Shown: one piece after another, positions 49,801 through 60,809 of the stretch
Position numbering within the stretch: the first letter of the stretch is position 1
Layout: the number at the start of each line of letters is the position of its first letter
NCBI RefSeq assembly: GCF_018873765.1
Contig: NC_057923.1
Coordinates: 7,700,413-7,764,412 of the forward strand
Direction of reading: 5' to 3'
Length of the DNA stretch: 64,000 bases
Source of the DNA: Telopea speciosissima
Taxonomy: Eukaryota > Streptophyta > Magnoliopsida > Proteales > Proteaceae
Translations under genes and position numbers: made by a program
The notes under the pieces: model-generated
Seen by the model: the letters and a program-made list of their open reading frames with translations, nothing else
What the model was told of the DNA's origin: nothing
Database searches by the model: none

Positions 49801-52800
49801 TCAGAATTTGACCAAACTTGGAGCACATATTCACCCCACCAAGGCTAGCCTTCGATCAGATTTGGAGCCCATTCCCATTGCTGGTCTGCTGAGATTTGAT
49901 ACCTTCTAATTCTGTCCTTTGGTACTATTTTTATTTGAAGGGTTTATTTGGGGCTAGGATAACCCTAATCTAGTCTTACATTAGTATCCCTCCACAGAAT
50001 CACTGGTTGCAGGCATAATAAAATAGAAATTAAAGAGAGAAAGATACAGAAGGAGGATATGACCAAAGCCTCTCTCACCTATGGCCTTGGTCAGTCTCTT
50101 ATAACCCTAAGGCTTCTCACCTCTCACTGCTTCTCACAGCTTCAATGGCTAATAAACCAAACTTATATTCATCTCATAAATCACGGGTTGAGCTCTGATA
50201 ATATAACCCAATATTCTGGTTTTGAGTGAACCAGCTAACACCCAAACCAATGGGCTTGATCTAGCCTATAGTTAAACTTAAAACTCGTTTTAAACACTGT
50301 TTTTTTGCGTCCCACTTTTTTGCCTCTTTTTTTCATTTTCCGAATTGATATCAATTAATACAATAAAAAAAACACAAATAATAATAGGAAACGTTTTAAA
50401 CGCATTTGCCCTTTTTTTGAATGAAAAATTTTATGGCACTTTTTAAAAAACTTAATTTTTTTTTTAAAATTAATTTAATATTATAAAAAAAGGGCATACC
50501 CAGTGCACGAGGCTCCTGCCACTGTGGGGTCTGGAGAGGGTAATAATGTATGCAGCCTTACGCCTGCTTTCACAGAGAGGCTGATCCAGACTCAAACACA
50601 CAACCACTTTGGTCACAATGGAGCAACCTGACCATTGCACTAAAGCTCGCCCTCTAATTAATTTAATATTATATACATTTATAATTAGTACATCATATAT
50701 TAATATTTAATTAACATGACATGAGTCGGTCCCAAAATTTATGCCATTTTTTTTGGGTTCAGTATTTTTCAAATCTAAAAACATTTAAATGTTTTCTCTC
50801 TTTATTTTTTGGCCATTTTCGAAATGTTTGACTGTATTTTTACTGTTCCATTGGAATTCTGAGCCGTTTTAATCACACTGTACCAAACAAAGTTTTTTGA
50901 TGTTCCCGTTTCTACTAACTATGGTCTGGCCTGGCCCAAAAGAGGCCCGGTTCTTCTTGGGCTTGCAGTAGTACTGCTTGCTGTAGTAGTTATCTACATC
51001 ACCATCAATGTACAATTATATTCATACTCTAAACAACCTCTGCAGTAGAACATAGAGTGAAGATGGCCACGATACAGAAGCAAAATGGAAGCCAATGTGA
51101 GCAAAAACACTGCAGAGGTGCACAAACAAATGTCATTTAGAAAAGAGGTCCACAACTCCTCATAGAGATAGAAGACAAACCTAACAAGCTTGTAGATAAA
51201 CTTGATCATATACTTGATAGATGTTTCAAAGGTATATTAGACAGTAGTTAAGGCAGGGAGGAAGGCTAAAGAAGCAAGGAAATTGGGAATTTCACAAAAT
51301 TAGTGTTTGAGTGGATAGGAAACGGATGAGAATGAAGTGGGTGAAGTATGAAGGTAAAAGGTGAGGGTCAGATTGCAAAAAGAGTAGACTTGAAAATTAG
51401 TAGTTTGCTGATAAATTCAGCAAAGGCTAGGTTTTAGAAATGAAGCTAGGTGAAATTACATAAGGTAATCGGGTTCTAATGTGGGACCATTCAGGAGATC
51501 AAGTCCCCCAAGGTGCCCCTAATCCTTTCTAACATAGTATCGAAATTCATAAAGTGCAGTTGAGTTTCATCAAAAAAGGATCCAACCCAGAAGACAGAAT
51601 ATGAAAAACATGAAAGCAAAAAAATCAGTTGACAGGAGTACCTGGAATTTAAATTATAAAGATCCTTTGGCATGTAACCCTCAGGTGATACAGATTCTGT
51701 AGGCGGTGGTAACCATATTACAGTGAAACCAAGTGAAGCTAATTCATTTACTTTTTCTTTAAGTTCCACGTACCATCTTCTAGATTTATGAGATTCCCAG
51801 TTAAATCCCTGGCAAAGTATTTCATATCCTGAACCTGTCCCTGAGCACACTTTTGCTGGGGGTTTAAGTGCTTCTGCTGGGGATTTAAGTGTCTCAGTTT
51901 CTGCAGTAGACTCCTCCACAAATGCCGGACTGGAGCCTCTAAAGATGCTATAGGCTTCTGCCGCCAACTTTTCAATTTCTTGAAGGATGTATTCATGCCA
52001 TTCTTTGGATTTTGTTTTACGACTCTTTTCAGATGAGATGTCACTCACCAAATTCCTTATTTCGTTGATAATTCCATCAGGGTCGGCAGCATCAGAAGCC
52101 GTGGTACTTGCCTCTTTAGTTTTCCCAGATACACCAACAGAACTTGATCCAGCTCCTTCATGAATGGAGGAATCATTCTTGGCAAAGCTACTAGCATTTG
52201 AAAGTGGAATATAGAAATCACTACCCGTATAGTTCAGCCATGTCTTGTCATTTAGATTAAGCACAAAAAGAAAACCCATAAGCTTCTTATCTAAATAGAA
52301 TAGTCCCCAACTTCCATAACCATCTTCTTTAGGCTGCAAAAACAGTATATCGGTAAATAACGGGTAATGATAAGGAAATGAAACATTCCAATAGTTGCAA
52401 CTAAACTTAAGAACTACAAATCAAAGAATAAAGACAAATCCAATGGGTGATCCAAACATATTGTACAAGAAGATGATAAAAGATTTCGGAGCTAAAACTA
52501 AGAATGAGAAAATAATAAAGGAATAACAGAAATGTAGAAAAGTCAGAACCTTATTTATGATGTACTACCAGATATATTTCATGAGCCCGATAAAAGTGGC
52601 TTTATTTCATCCTACAGATTCAGTTATATCCATACACTGCCTCATCATTCACAAAGATAAATTTGGATAAAAACCCTTGTTACCTCACAGAAGTTAATCT
52701 TTATTCACCTAAAAAATTGCTAATCTTCCTAAAAGTAGAAATTTTTCAACGATATCCTGACATGTCAGTTGGATATCCTAATCCTTTGGCTCAACTAAGG

Positions 52801-55800
52801 AAGCTTGGGAATCAACTCAGCATAGAACTCATAAAATTAACTTTGGTCATCTCATATTTTGCAGAGCAATTGTGAAAAGAAATTGAGAAATAAAAAAGAT
52901 TCTCTTTCTGCATAGAAAAGCTCCTGATTAACTTCTTAATTTTACTGGAAGTGGAGGAATATTCAACTGAAAATGTGGATAACAATTTGCATAGGAACAC
53001 CTCTGATTTTCTAGGTTTTGTAAAAGAAGTCATCATGATATATACCTATGGGCAGCTTTGTTAGTTGGATATCCTAATCCTTGACCTATATTTACTTGAT
53101 TATTAGGGTTCATATAAACTTAGGTCATGTTTGCATGAGTGATGATGCTTCAGTCACTTTTGCAGCCAGCAAAATGCAAAAAACCGCTGGCAGATGACAA
53201 GTGCCCCTCAGATTTGCATTACAAGGTTGCCCTGCCTATTGTAAGGAAGTGGCCAGCAGAAAGCTGCTTGTCCAAACATGCTGACCTGACTGAAGATCCA
53301 AGGTGCAGCGAGAAAAGCGAAAGCAGAGGACAACCCTCTGACCCAACCACAGCCTTAATGGGCAGAAAGAAAATGCTCACACATGAGCAGGTAAAGCCAC
53401 CTCACTAAAAGTTGTGATGGCTACAAACAACTTATTTGATGTCTAGCTTTTTAATATTTACATACAACTAGAAGAATTCGGACAGTCCAAAAAACAGATT
53501 AGGGAAGAGTTTCTTAATCTAGAAAAGATCCATTTAAAAGCCTGAAGTGCCTTTGAACTAACAAAGACAGATGGAGCTTAGGTAATAGGAAAATATCTCA
53601 AAAGAATTTAGCAATGCTTTGTTGGAGGTTTTCAAATAACCTGAGTCTTTGAGTCCAAGATTTAAAAGATAAGTTTTCTCTAACTTGATTCATATCGACA
53701 GAGATTTAGAACTATGTGCAGGAGTATTTTCAAAATATGTATATACTAGAGCTAGAGTATGGATTCTAGTGGGCGAGCCTTGGCGAAACGGTTAAGTTGT
53801 GCTATTGCAACCATTAGGTTGCAGGTTCGAAACATGGAAACAGCCCCTCCGCGAAGCGGGGGTAAGGCTGCGTACATTTGCCCCTCCCAGGCCCCTGCAG
53901 TAGTGGGAGCCTCGTGCACTAGGATGCTCTTTTTCTAGAGTGTGGATTCGGGAATGGATATTAACGTACAGATTGGCATTTTGGTTCCTTCAATTCCTGC
54001 TTTCAGAGTAACTGACTCTGCTCCTTGAGTTCCAGTATGGCCTCCAGTGACTTCCCTGATTAAGCATAGGACTTGAAACATAGAGTTGGTTTCTGGATGA
54101 TATTATATGGAAATAATGATCTATATGCCCCTGCATGCGAGTAGAGAGGAACTACTGTGACTTTCCACTACAAATGGTTTACTTACATATAAAGCCTCCT
54201 ATGCCTTTAACATAGATCCCCAATCCAAAAGAAACCCCCATGACCCAACTTCAATCCAATAATATGCCCTTCAAATGGAAAATAACAGTAGCACCAAGTA
54301 CCATTATTCTCCTGTGGAAATGTGCATTGAATATTGCTCCAACCCATAGTCTTATAAACCAAAACCTGTCCATATAAACTTGCAAAGCATATCAGGCAGC
54401 TTGATCTCTTGTCATTCACGCTGAATCTTCATGACATGGTAATTTCAGTGCATTACAAAAGATTTGGAATAAACTATGGCCAGTTTCTACTTTCTGCCAA
54501 CCAGAAGTTTTTTTCGCCGTATCAGACGTCAAAACAAGGGATTCCAAAGCTGTATTTCCTGAACATATGGTACATGGATACTGGCACATATGTCAGGATC
54601 TGACAAATATGGATATTTCAAAATACTCTATACATGACAAATAGTTTTTAAGTGTTATCACAGATATAAAGTGTTTCATGTGCAAGCATGCACAATTTAT
54701 TTATACTTTCTTCACATACTTTGTTTAGGGATAGTTTCAGCTTAATATACATCAATTAACTTGATTCTTCAAGCAATTCTGTATAAAAGTCCACTTACGA
54801 TCATGGTTCAGCATTTACAAATAAAAAAAACTAATAATCATGGAGACACCTTTCTCTCCCAACATCTGACAGCTAGTACTCTGTAGTGTATAGGTAAAAG
54901 ACGTGGTAACTCAATTCCTGGAAGGTTTTAATGGCTCCCGATGGTGAAAAGAAAGATATTAATTGAGGCGATAGCAAATCAACTATGGAGAGCTAGGAAT
55001 TAATTATTATTTGTGAATGTTATCCTAAGCCTAAGTTCTTATAGGTGGAATTGTCTTGACATACAACAAATAGCTCAATTGAATTGCAAAGAGAGCGGGC
55101 AGATCCAACATTTATAAGCAATTAGTAGAACACTCAAATTTTCCAAATAGCATGAGCTTGGGCTAAGCCCAAACCAAATGGTTGGCTAAAATTGCAAATC
55201 TTTATTGCTGAACATATGATGCACACTCCCTCCCTATTTCCTTTGTATGCTTTATTCCGTAGCTACTAGACATATATTAGTCTAAGCAAATTACAAAATA
55301 ACCTTTTAGAGTTGTGTACTAACGCTAGTGCCGATCAACGTAAGCAAACGGAAAAGCACATCTAAACTTCCTTGAATCTAAATTTTTTTGGTTCATTGTA
55401 ACTGTAAAAAGATTATGTAAATATACTCCACTAACAAGTATAACATTACTATAACAAATTCAGGGAAAACTTGATGTCTCAGAGGGCTAAAAATGTTTTT
55501 ACAGCGAGAACGAGTCATCACATTAGGTTCTCCCCGTACTATCTGAAATCACCAAATTGGAAAACTTGATGTTTTGCTTACCAGAGATTCGTTTTTGGTT
55601 TATATTGTTAGCTTTGTTCCTTTTGTTGGTTGTTTAGTTTGTTTTAATTGGGGTCCTCCCCCCTTGGCTAGACTGCTTGGCTGTTATATTGTTCTTTTCT
55701 TCTTCTTTTAATATATTTTCCCATTCACCCAAAACAAAAAAATCAGGGATCATAAACTAGTGACATAATTTAGTTTCACATGCAGGAAAAGATTACTTCA

Positions 55801-58216
55801 ATACCTGTAACAAAGTCTGCAAAGCCATTTTCTTATAGATTTTGGTTCCTGGTGGATGAGGGCCCGCTGGAATTTCCCACCTTCTATCATTATCTGTGCA
55901 CACTCCCCAGTGAACAACTACATCTCCAGGTAGATCAGTTTCTAAACGAACAACATTCTTATCCTTCTCTGGGCTTTTTGCAACAGAAACAGTCATATAA
56001 TTTTCAACACGAACTTCTTTTAAAATAGAATGTTCTTCACAGAATCCTTCAAGATTCCTATTTTTCTGCTTCGTATCCATTGGTTCACTGTTGTCATCTT
56101 GATCTTTAGGTTGAGATTTTTCTGGTTTGAGAAGCATTGCCGACAATTGGCCAAGAGCTCCTGGGATTCATGAAAAACTTGTGTGATTGGTCTGTTCACT
56201 TGTTCATAGAACATAAACGAGGGAAATCGGTTTATTTAAGACAAAACATACGAAAAACTGAAGTGTCCATGACCAGCACAAACTCTATCCATCTCAGTCC
56301 TAAACATGGCCCAGTAGTTGCCAAATCCCCTAATATCACTTTCTCTGCCATCTCCATGTGGCCCCCCATACATGGGCAGGGAAAGGCATCTGATGGGTAT
56401 TTGCTAAAGATGAAGGGAACTTTAAACCTACCCAAAGTACCCTGGGTATGCTTTTTCATGATCAGTTCAAGAGACAGCAAAGAGGCGGGAGGGAGTGTGG
56501 CAGCATGGGATCTTCTCCCGGTCCTTTGGCCTAGAAATACATAAAATTGAATTGCCAGCCCCTGTCTTTGATAAGCCATAACTGAATGTAGTGCTATTTG
56601 ATGATGCTAATAAAACTATGACTATAATTTTTTTCCTTTTTGGACTCTGTTTATTCACTTTTGCAACCAAGTACTACTGATTTTGGGTATGGATGCTCCA
56701 ATAGGCATGACTTGGCACCAAGGCTCACATCATGGTTTCCCCACTCAAGCAAAACACATCACCACTTACCACACTATTCCTTTCGGCAGATGACACATAG
56801 TGATGAAAGTTTTATTGTAAGATTTTTCTCAAATGTAAATACTGGATAGGTTAAGATTGGGATTTAAAGATCCTTCCTCAAGTTTGGAAAACCAAGCAAG
56901 GACAAAATGATTGATTAACAAATTGATTGAGAATGGCATGGGCAAATTAGAATCGACAAAATCACTGCATATCATAATACGCACAACCTGACCATATGCT
57001 AAAGCCTTTTTTGTTCCCTATAAGATTGCTATCTTTATGAAGGTAGTCCATGAGGGGCACTTTGAAATCTCTCCCTTTGTGCTGACACCAAGCTCCAGTT
57101 TCCTTGTCCTACACCACCAAAATCCAAATGCGAAACATGAAAATAAAATATAGCCATAAAGGGTTACAAAATGTGTTTTAAACTGCATATAGCGAAAAGT
57201 TGGAACCTTTAGGACAAAATTTATAGTCGCAATTGAACTGCGGGTGTTAAAATTGATCTGCAATTCGTGGAATGTCTTTCCCTCAGAAGTTGATAACAAG
57301 TTCTTCAAAGGTGTCTCTATTGCGTAATCCTAAAAACACCAAATGAATGTTCATTTTCAGATGCAACATAAGGAGACTCAACCAACCTACATCTCAATCC
57401 AACAGTACCATAGATGAATACCTTCATGGGAACAGAACCAGGGGGCCTCATTTCAGGTGGCGGTTGATCCCACTCACTGCCAATTAAACAAAATAAATAC
57501 GTCAAGAGGAATATCAATAAGGAACAAATAAAACAAGAACCCAGAAAATAATAATAATAAACATAAAAAAAAAAAAAGGTAGTCCCACAACAAGTTACTT
57601 CAAATGGTCTTATGAATACAAGATGTTCATCGTTAAACATAAATCGAAGGAACTTAAATAAAAGGACCAAAAGTACAGATTCGAAGAACATTGACAATGG
57701 AACAAATCAAACCTGCCGACTTCATCAATATAATTTACACCCCAATGCAAAACCCATTTCCCTGGAAGATTGCATCCTACCGTAAGCCGCCAATTCTCTT
57801 CATCTTTCCCTTGTTCCAACTTCACAGAAACTTTCCCTTCCACCTAACAATGACAATTAACCAAATTGCAGGCCCTTGTCTTCCAGAACAACCAAAAGCA
57901 ATTTTTTTTTTTTTAAAAAGACGATTTTATTTTTCTTTTCTAAAAAGAAGGAAGAAAATACCGTTTGAGTTCGTCTCAACGTGAAACTCTTCTGAAACGT
58001 GACCTCGGACGCTTCAGAAATTTCCAAGGTAGCAGTATCAGTAGTAGAACTAGCCCTGAGCACAGGAACAGTGCGTGGCTTGAAGTTGTAGAAGCTTCCG
58101 CCATTGAATGCTAGCTTTGGAGGAGAGTAATTCAAATAGGATAGCTTGGTTTGCTTTGATCTGGAACGAATCCTGAGACATTGAAGAAGAAGAGGATCTA
58201 ACCTTACGGTAGACAT
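28878..58216 (-). CDS. AMY3: Chloroplast alpha-amylase AMY3 (two CBM45 domains plus GH13), 13 exons
   Basis: Exons: 58216-57962, 57843-57713, 57476-57422, 57329-57207, 57108-56988, 56160-55805, 52333-51642, 47451-47262, 46703-46597, 38232-37983, 31711-31589, 29703-29536, 29036-28878. All introns are GT-AG and phases join, giving 909 aa. An in-frame TGA lies 9 nt before the ATG. Residues 1-~55 look like a plastid transit peptide. Two CBM45 starch-binding regions follow (~86-225 and ~260-400), each with a W-V-L-H-W-G-V-like or V-V-V-H-W-G-V motif. A helical, charged linker leads to GH13 (~515-909), with DVVLNHR (~602), nucleophile D688 in GWRLDF, acid E713 in GEYW and D796 in ENHD. C521 and C609 sit where the redox-sensitive pair of Arabidopsis AMY3 is (recalled as C499/C587; both offset by 22). 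It hydrolyses alpha-1,4 bonds in plastid starch. Introns 6, 7, 9 and 10 are 3.5 to 8.4 kb and full of transposons. Confidence 0.97.
29177..29304 (-). mobile_element. Au-type SINE, 5'-truncated (AMY3 intron 12)
   Basis: The minus strand carries the B box (ggtttgaaac) and the body shared with the SINEs at 50486 and 53767 (gtaaggctgcgtacatttgc, ctgcagtagtag, gtgcactggg). The A-box end is missing. A perfect 12-bp target duplication, TCATGTGCATAT, flanks it at 29165-29176 and 29307-29318. Confidence 0.85.
30010..30850 (-). mobile_element. RTE-like LINE 3' relic (AMY3 intron 11)
   Basis: The segment near 30050-30090 is a diverged form of the plant RTE 3' end seen at 2490 (gccaactaaatgtggttggcttcatggatcc). 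Upstream on the minus strand there are scattered similarities to the RTE C-terminal coding region, such as tgatcctattaatgaaaactatc near 30600. No intact frame remains, and the limits are approximate. Confidence 0.6.
32187..32208. repeat. Poly(A) run
   Basis: About 20 consecutive A residues in AMY3 intron 10, not linked to a recognisable retroelement. Confidence 0.85.
32460..32950 (+). mobile_element. TRIM retrotransposon (family 1) with three LTRs (AMY3 intron 10)
   Basis: Three direct repeats of 127-129 bp (32460-32588, 32643-32769, 32824-32950) begin TGTTGAAATT; the last ends TTCCAACA. They are separated by two 54-bp cores. Each core starts with a Met-tRNA primer site (TGGTATTAGAGC with one change at 32589; TGGTATCAGAGC at 32770) and ends in purine-rich gggagcgggca. 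One perfect 5-bp target duplication, CATTT, flanks the whole array (32455-32459 and 32951-32955). It thus behaves as a single insertion unit. Same family as 7349-7645. Confidence 0.93.
33436..33560. repeat. Short tandem duplication
   Basis: Two units of about 65 bp share ttttgcacag.gatctg.aaattcaggtga.cttttg, starting near 33448 and 33510. A third weak match occurs near 34010. Function unknown. Confidence 0.6.
33590..33894 (+). mobile_element. TRIM retrotransposon (family 2) (AMY3 intron 10)
   Basis: Two 75-bp direct repeats (33590-33664 and 33820-33894) begin TG(t/g)TGTTG-like and end CTGTAACA. The 155-bp core starts with the primer site TGGTATCAGAGC at 33665-33676. Flanks AGAAT and AGAAC (33585-33589 and 33895-33899) match at four of five bases. 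The LTR sequence differs from family 1. No coding capacity. Confidence 0.85.
34512..34664. mobile_element. hAT MITE, same family as 2845-3587 (AMY3 intron 10)
   Basis: The ends are CATAGTTGTCA and TGACAACTATG, with the near-perfect 8-bp target duplication CTCTGCAA / CTCTGCGA at 34504-34511 and 34665-34672. Only 153 bp long, it is a shorter derivative of the family. Its inner part is rich in gcctaggcg-like words. Confidence 0.88.
34673..36780. other. AMY3 intron 10 sequence without a recognised gene
   Basis: Includes a 112-codon plus-strand ORF (35557-35895) with no known domain. The motif ttggtatcatttatg is repeated near 35069 and 35127. Part may be the decayed left half of the PIF/Harbinger element that follows. 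Confidence 0.4.
36781..37579 (+). pseudogene. PIF/Harbinger-type transposase relic (AMY3 intron 10)
   Basis: The first piece (36783-36998) has the DDE_4-type block CIGAVDGTH, then IPV and [13 protein letters not shown]. After a short intron-like or inserted stretch, [19 protein letters not shown] occurs near 37123-37180. The remainder, from 37200, reads [13 protein letters not shown], then [15 protein letters not shown] and a C-terminal helix. The junction near 37175 needs a frame change, so the enzyme is broken. The N-terminal part is not recognisable, and I found no terminal inverted repeats or 3-bp target duplication. Family assignment is from the VDGTH and ERSFGVLK-type motifs. Confidence 0.85.
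38407..38603 (+). repeat. 5' LTR of the copia element
   Basis: 197 bp, begins TGTTAGCTATATGG and ends TCTGTTAACA, directly followed by the primer-binding site. A TATA-like tataaataaata lies near 38533. Confidence 0.95.
39365..40266 (+). pseudogene. copia gag (broken)
   Basis: Starts MGDSVDSTA. Typical copia gag blocks are present ([40 protein letters not shown]). The zinc knuckle is [14 protein letters not shown] near 40142-40183. Lesions: a TAA after the LDGSN block near 39470, a frame change near 39768, TAG at 39937-39939 and TAG at 40264-40266. It cannot give an intact capsid protein. Confidence 0.88.
40446..43840 (+). pseudogene. copia pol: protease, integrase, RT and RNase H (broken)
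   Basis: The protease active site IIDSGA lies at 40471-40488, but the frame shifts immediately after, before TDHM. Integrase follows: HSRLGHPP and CEACVLAK (His-Cys region), then [14 protein letters not shown] and PAQNGVA (catalytic core). The frame changes again near 42340, where RT starts. RT has [24 protein letters not shown] and YVDDIVVTG; RNase H has [12 protein letters not shown] and [13 protein letters not shown]. The second long frame (42332-43840) is intact over RT and RNase H. The stop is at 43838-43840, just before the purine tract. Confidence 0.92.
43848..44044 (+). repeat. 3' LTR of the copia element
   Basis: 197 bp, matches the 5' LTR with five visible substitutions. The purine tract gagggggag precedes it. 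Confidence 0.95.
44045..46596. other. AMY3 intron 9, remainder
   Basis: No gene. It has AT-rich sequence, a poly-T run near 45660 and a segment ending caaacaaacagggcc near 45155 that looks like the end of a decayed DNA element. No partner end was found. Confidence 0.4.
48200..50240 (+). mobile_element. LTR-retrotransposon relic, Ty3-like protease and LTR-like part (AMY3 intron 7)
   Basis: On the plus strand 48706-48850 encodes a retropepsin-like segment of Ty3 type: [14 protein letters not shown], then [13 protein letters not shown], followed by a stop. Upstream, a 104-codon ORF (48206-48520) is of the proline-, serine- and glycine-rich kind seen in retroelements; I cannot place it. Downstream (about 48990-49330) is an LTR-like stretch with repeated ttagtttctattt words and a TATA-like region. 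A damaged Met-tRNA primer motif on the minus strand near 50190 suggests a second element. The boundaries are not resolved. Confidence 0.5.
50280..50900 (-). repeat. Unclassified AT-rich repeat, copy B, interrupted by a SINE (AMY3 intron 7)
   Basis: Read on the minus strand, it shares ordered blocks with 59655-59792 plus 61459-61700: tttgtttggta, caaacatttcgaaaatg, aaatgttt, aaaaaaaatggcataaatt, gatgtactaattataa and gcgtttaaaa. Copy B is uninterrupted at the point where copy A carries the Mutator-like element. The SINE at 50486-50655 splits it instead. Confidence 0.75.
50486..50655 (-). mobile_element. Au-type SINE, full length (AMY3 intron 7)
   Basis: The minus strand begins with gggcgagctttagtgcaatgg, a box-A-type start, and has a degenerate B box near 50600. 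It ends in the conserved tail cgtgcactgggtatgcc. A perfect 18-bp target duplication, AATTAATTTAATATTATA, lies at 50468-50485 and 50656-50673. Confidence 0.93.
52334..53751. other. AMY3 intron 6, 3' part
   Basis: No gene seen. An 89-codon ORF (53139-53408) lies between inverted atgtttg and caaacat words (about 53125 and 53274), possibly a small decayed DNA element. Confidence 0.35.
53767..53934 (+). mobile_element. Au-type SINE (AMY3 intron 6)
   Basis: The plus strand starts gggcgagccttggcgaaacgg (box A), has ggttcgaaac (box B) and ends cctcgtgcactaggatgctcttttt. The 15-bp target duplication is CTAGAGTATGGATTC / CTAGAGTGTGGATTC (53752-53766 and 53935-53949), one mismatch. Confidence 0.92.
53950..55804. 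other. AMY3 intron 6, 5' part
   Basis: No gene, repeat or transposon end that I can support. AT-rich sequence with short ORFs only. Confidence 0.4.
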
Positions 58217-59654
58217 CTTCGATCAAGTAAACTGATCAGGATTCAGCAGAGAGAGAGACACACACACACAGAGGACGGAGACAGAAATAGTGAGAATCGC
58301 TGCAAATAACTCATAACTCTACCTACGGCAGAAATTTTTGTGTTTTTTTTCCCTTTTTTAATTTGCTTTTATTGACTCTAATAACGCTCGATCGAGTGCG
58401 ACTGAGAGAGAGAGAGAGAGATTCTCTTTTCTTTTTCTGTTTTTTTCATACCTTTACGTGGATTCAAAGGTTCAACGTTAGATGGGAAAACGAAAACTTT
58501 AGAATTAGACTTTCCCCTTAAACTTTTGGAAGAAAGAAGTCTGGGAGTGCTGGCTTAGAGTCTGTCTCTCCCCTCTCACATGAAAAGATAACTTTACCCC
58601 TTTGTTTTGCCCTTGTTTTGAGGAAGAGAGAGAAGTGTGCTGGCCTAGGCTACACACCTCTACAAGTCAGCGCCCAGGGAGCATTCAAGGGTTGGGCCGG
58701 ATTTGTTATCCCCTCCAATTCGTTCTCTTTCAATTCCTCCACTTCCTCACATGGGGTGGAAATGACCACCCTACCCCTTGCCCAAAAACACTGCCCAAGA
58801 TGGGGGTCACTCCCCCCTATTAGACGAATTAGAAGAATTGGAGGTACCCGTGAATTGGAGGTAATAATTATTCAGTTGGGCTATGCTGCACACATTTTGA
58901 CGTACGCCTAAGGATGTGTGTGGTACAATCCAATGGCTAGATGCTCCCTGGACGTGCTGGGCTCCCTGAAGAGGAGCTCAATCTAGGACTCTCATGGAGA
59001 GGACAAGACCATTCGACACCTATGGCTTCTTCAATGGGCCTTGAACTTCAAAGTTCTGAGTTAAAGCAATCCAATCCAATTGTTCTATTAGCCAATGGGC
59101 GATGAATCGCCATTTGTGTTTTTTAATAGTACGTTACATGGTTGTATGAGGTGCGTAGTTCCTCCGTCTAGATACAGGGTCATACGAAATGACCCCCATT
59201 AAAATAAAAATAATAATAATTAAAAAAAACAATTCCTCTAAAATAAATTTAATTTGGACGACTGAAAATGTGTGACAAATCTAATTCATGGTGGGTCATA
59301 AAGTAAAGGTGGAATATGAAATTCAAAATGTCCAACAATCTAATCTTCTGTCAGTGCACGGTCAATAATTATTCAGACAATTCCTTAAATAAAGATTTGA
59401 GGATCCGACAAACAAACCTCAGGCTACTTTTATTTGAAGTGAAAGTGAAATTTTAGAATTCTAAAATGAATTGAAGTGAATAAAAATAAGGAAATTAGAA
59501 AAGACAACCAAAAAACAAAAACAAAAAAGCAACTTTCATCATTATATGTAGGTATTTGATTGCAAATAAAGTGAAGAAGTGATATCTAGACCATAGTCAG
59601 AAATAAAGTGGGAAAGGCCAAAAAAGCCACCAGAGAAAAAAAAAAAAAAAAAAA
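58217..59654. other. AMY3 upstream region
   Basis: Contains the AMY3 5' leader and promoter, read on the minus strand. (CA)n and (GA)n microsatellites lie at 58256-58272 and 58404-58420, within the first 200 bp. At 58660-58960 two cagggagc-containing segments face each other and may be a decayed foldback. I could not fix a TATA box. Confidence 0.45.
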
Positions 59655-60371
59655 CACTGTTTGGTATGGCAGGTTTAAAAAGCATAAAATCCAATGATGT
59701 GGTAAAAAAAAAAAGATCCAACATTTCGAAAATGAAATGGATGGTAGGGTCTTAAATGTTTAGTTTTGAAAATAATATTGAATAAAAAAAATGGTAAAGT
59801 ACACGTACCCCTTAGAATGCACCCAATATTCCTCGTATCCCTTAAGCGATTTAATATTCTGTGTACCATCCCTCAATATTCTATGTACAACTCCTATTTT
59901 ACATCCCAAATGCCAGATAGGTCCAATCCGTTAAATATCATCGTTAGATGTCAAAATTTTGACCATTTTACCCTTTACTCCATTTTCTTAAATCTAAAAA
60001 GACTTAATTACCCTCATTTATTTATTGTCCTAAACTAATTGAAAATGACCATTTTACCCTTTGTTTTATTTTTATAAATGAAAAGACCTAATTGCCCTCA
60101 TTTATATATTATCCAAACCTAATTTGAAAAGATTATTTTACCCCTAAATATTTATTCATAAAAACCCCAAAATGCCCTCATCTTCCCCAAATCATCTTCT
60201 TTTATCGCTGACCTTCCAAACTGAAGATCGACTTCTTGAAGCTCTTGAAATCCAAGTTCTTCCCTATAATCCATCCAGAAAAAAAAAGTTTCAGAAAGAA
60301 AAATAATCAAAATCAGAAAATTAGATGTAAAGAGGAAAGCCCCAACAAAATCCCAAAGAAGAAAAAGTTAC

Positions 60372-60809
60372 CTTCTGGACATCTCTAGCAACTCCATAGC
60401 CACTGTAATACATCTGACCAACCAAGACCTGCATACCAGTATCCCCTGCCTTGGCTTCCTTGAACGCGTCTTGAAACCATCTCTTCACGCAATCAGAGAC
60501 CACTTCCTTCAGCGGCACACGAATCTGTCCCTCACTATTCTCCATTTTCAATTTCAATTGCTTTGATTCGACAGATTTAGCTGTTTCCGGTGAAAAGTTA
60601 ATATTTTTCGATATGGGTTTTGCCTTTTTAGGATTTTTAAGCTTATCTGATGTAAGCTTCGCAAATTCTTGTAACCTCGCTGCAGAAGGGAGTGATTTTC
60701 CCATAAAACAAAGGATGGCTATATATGATCTATTCGCTTTGTTAGGAATAACAGAAGAAGGTTTATCCTTCCAAGTTCCAACAAATGAAGGAAGAGATTT
60801 ACTTGACAT
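60372..60809 (-). pseudogene. Captured first exon of a Sel1-repeat (HCP-like) protein
   Basis: The open exon begins MSSKSLPSFVGTWKDK and runs 146 codons to DVQK. It ends exactly at a donor site (aag followed by gtaac). The last ~40 residues (WFQDAFKEAKAGDTGMQVL, then a G-Q-M-Y-Y-S-G-Y-G-V block) have the Sel1-like/TPR helix-turn-helix pattern with the diagnostic Y-x-x-G-x-G-V turn. The preceding part is basic and low in structure. Translation past the donor runs through intron sequence to a stop near 60321. Only one Sel1 repeat is captured; the rest of the parent gene is missing. Family call is from the motif; the parent gene is not in this window. Confidence 0.8.

Noticed and set aside
53139-53408. 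89-codon ORF in AMY3 intron 6
   Set aside because: No recognisable domain and the flanking inverted words are too short to support an element.
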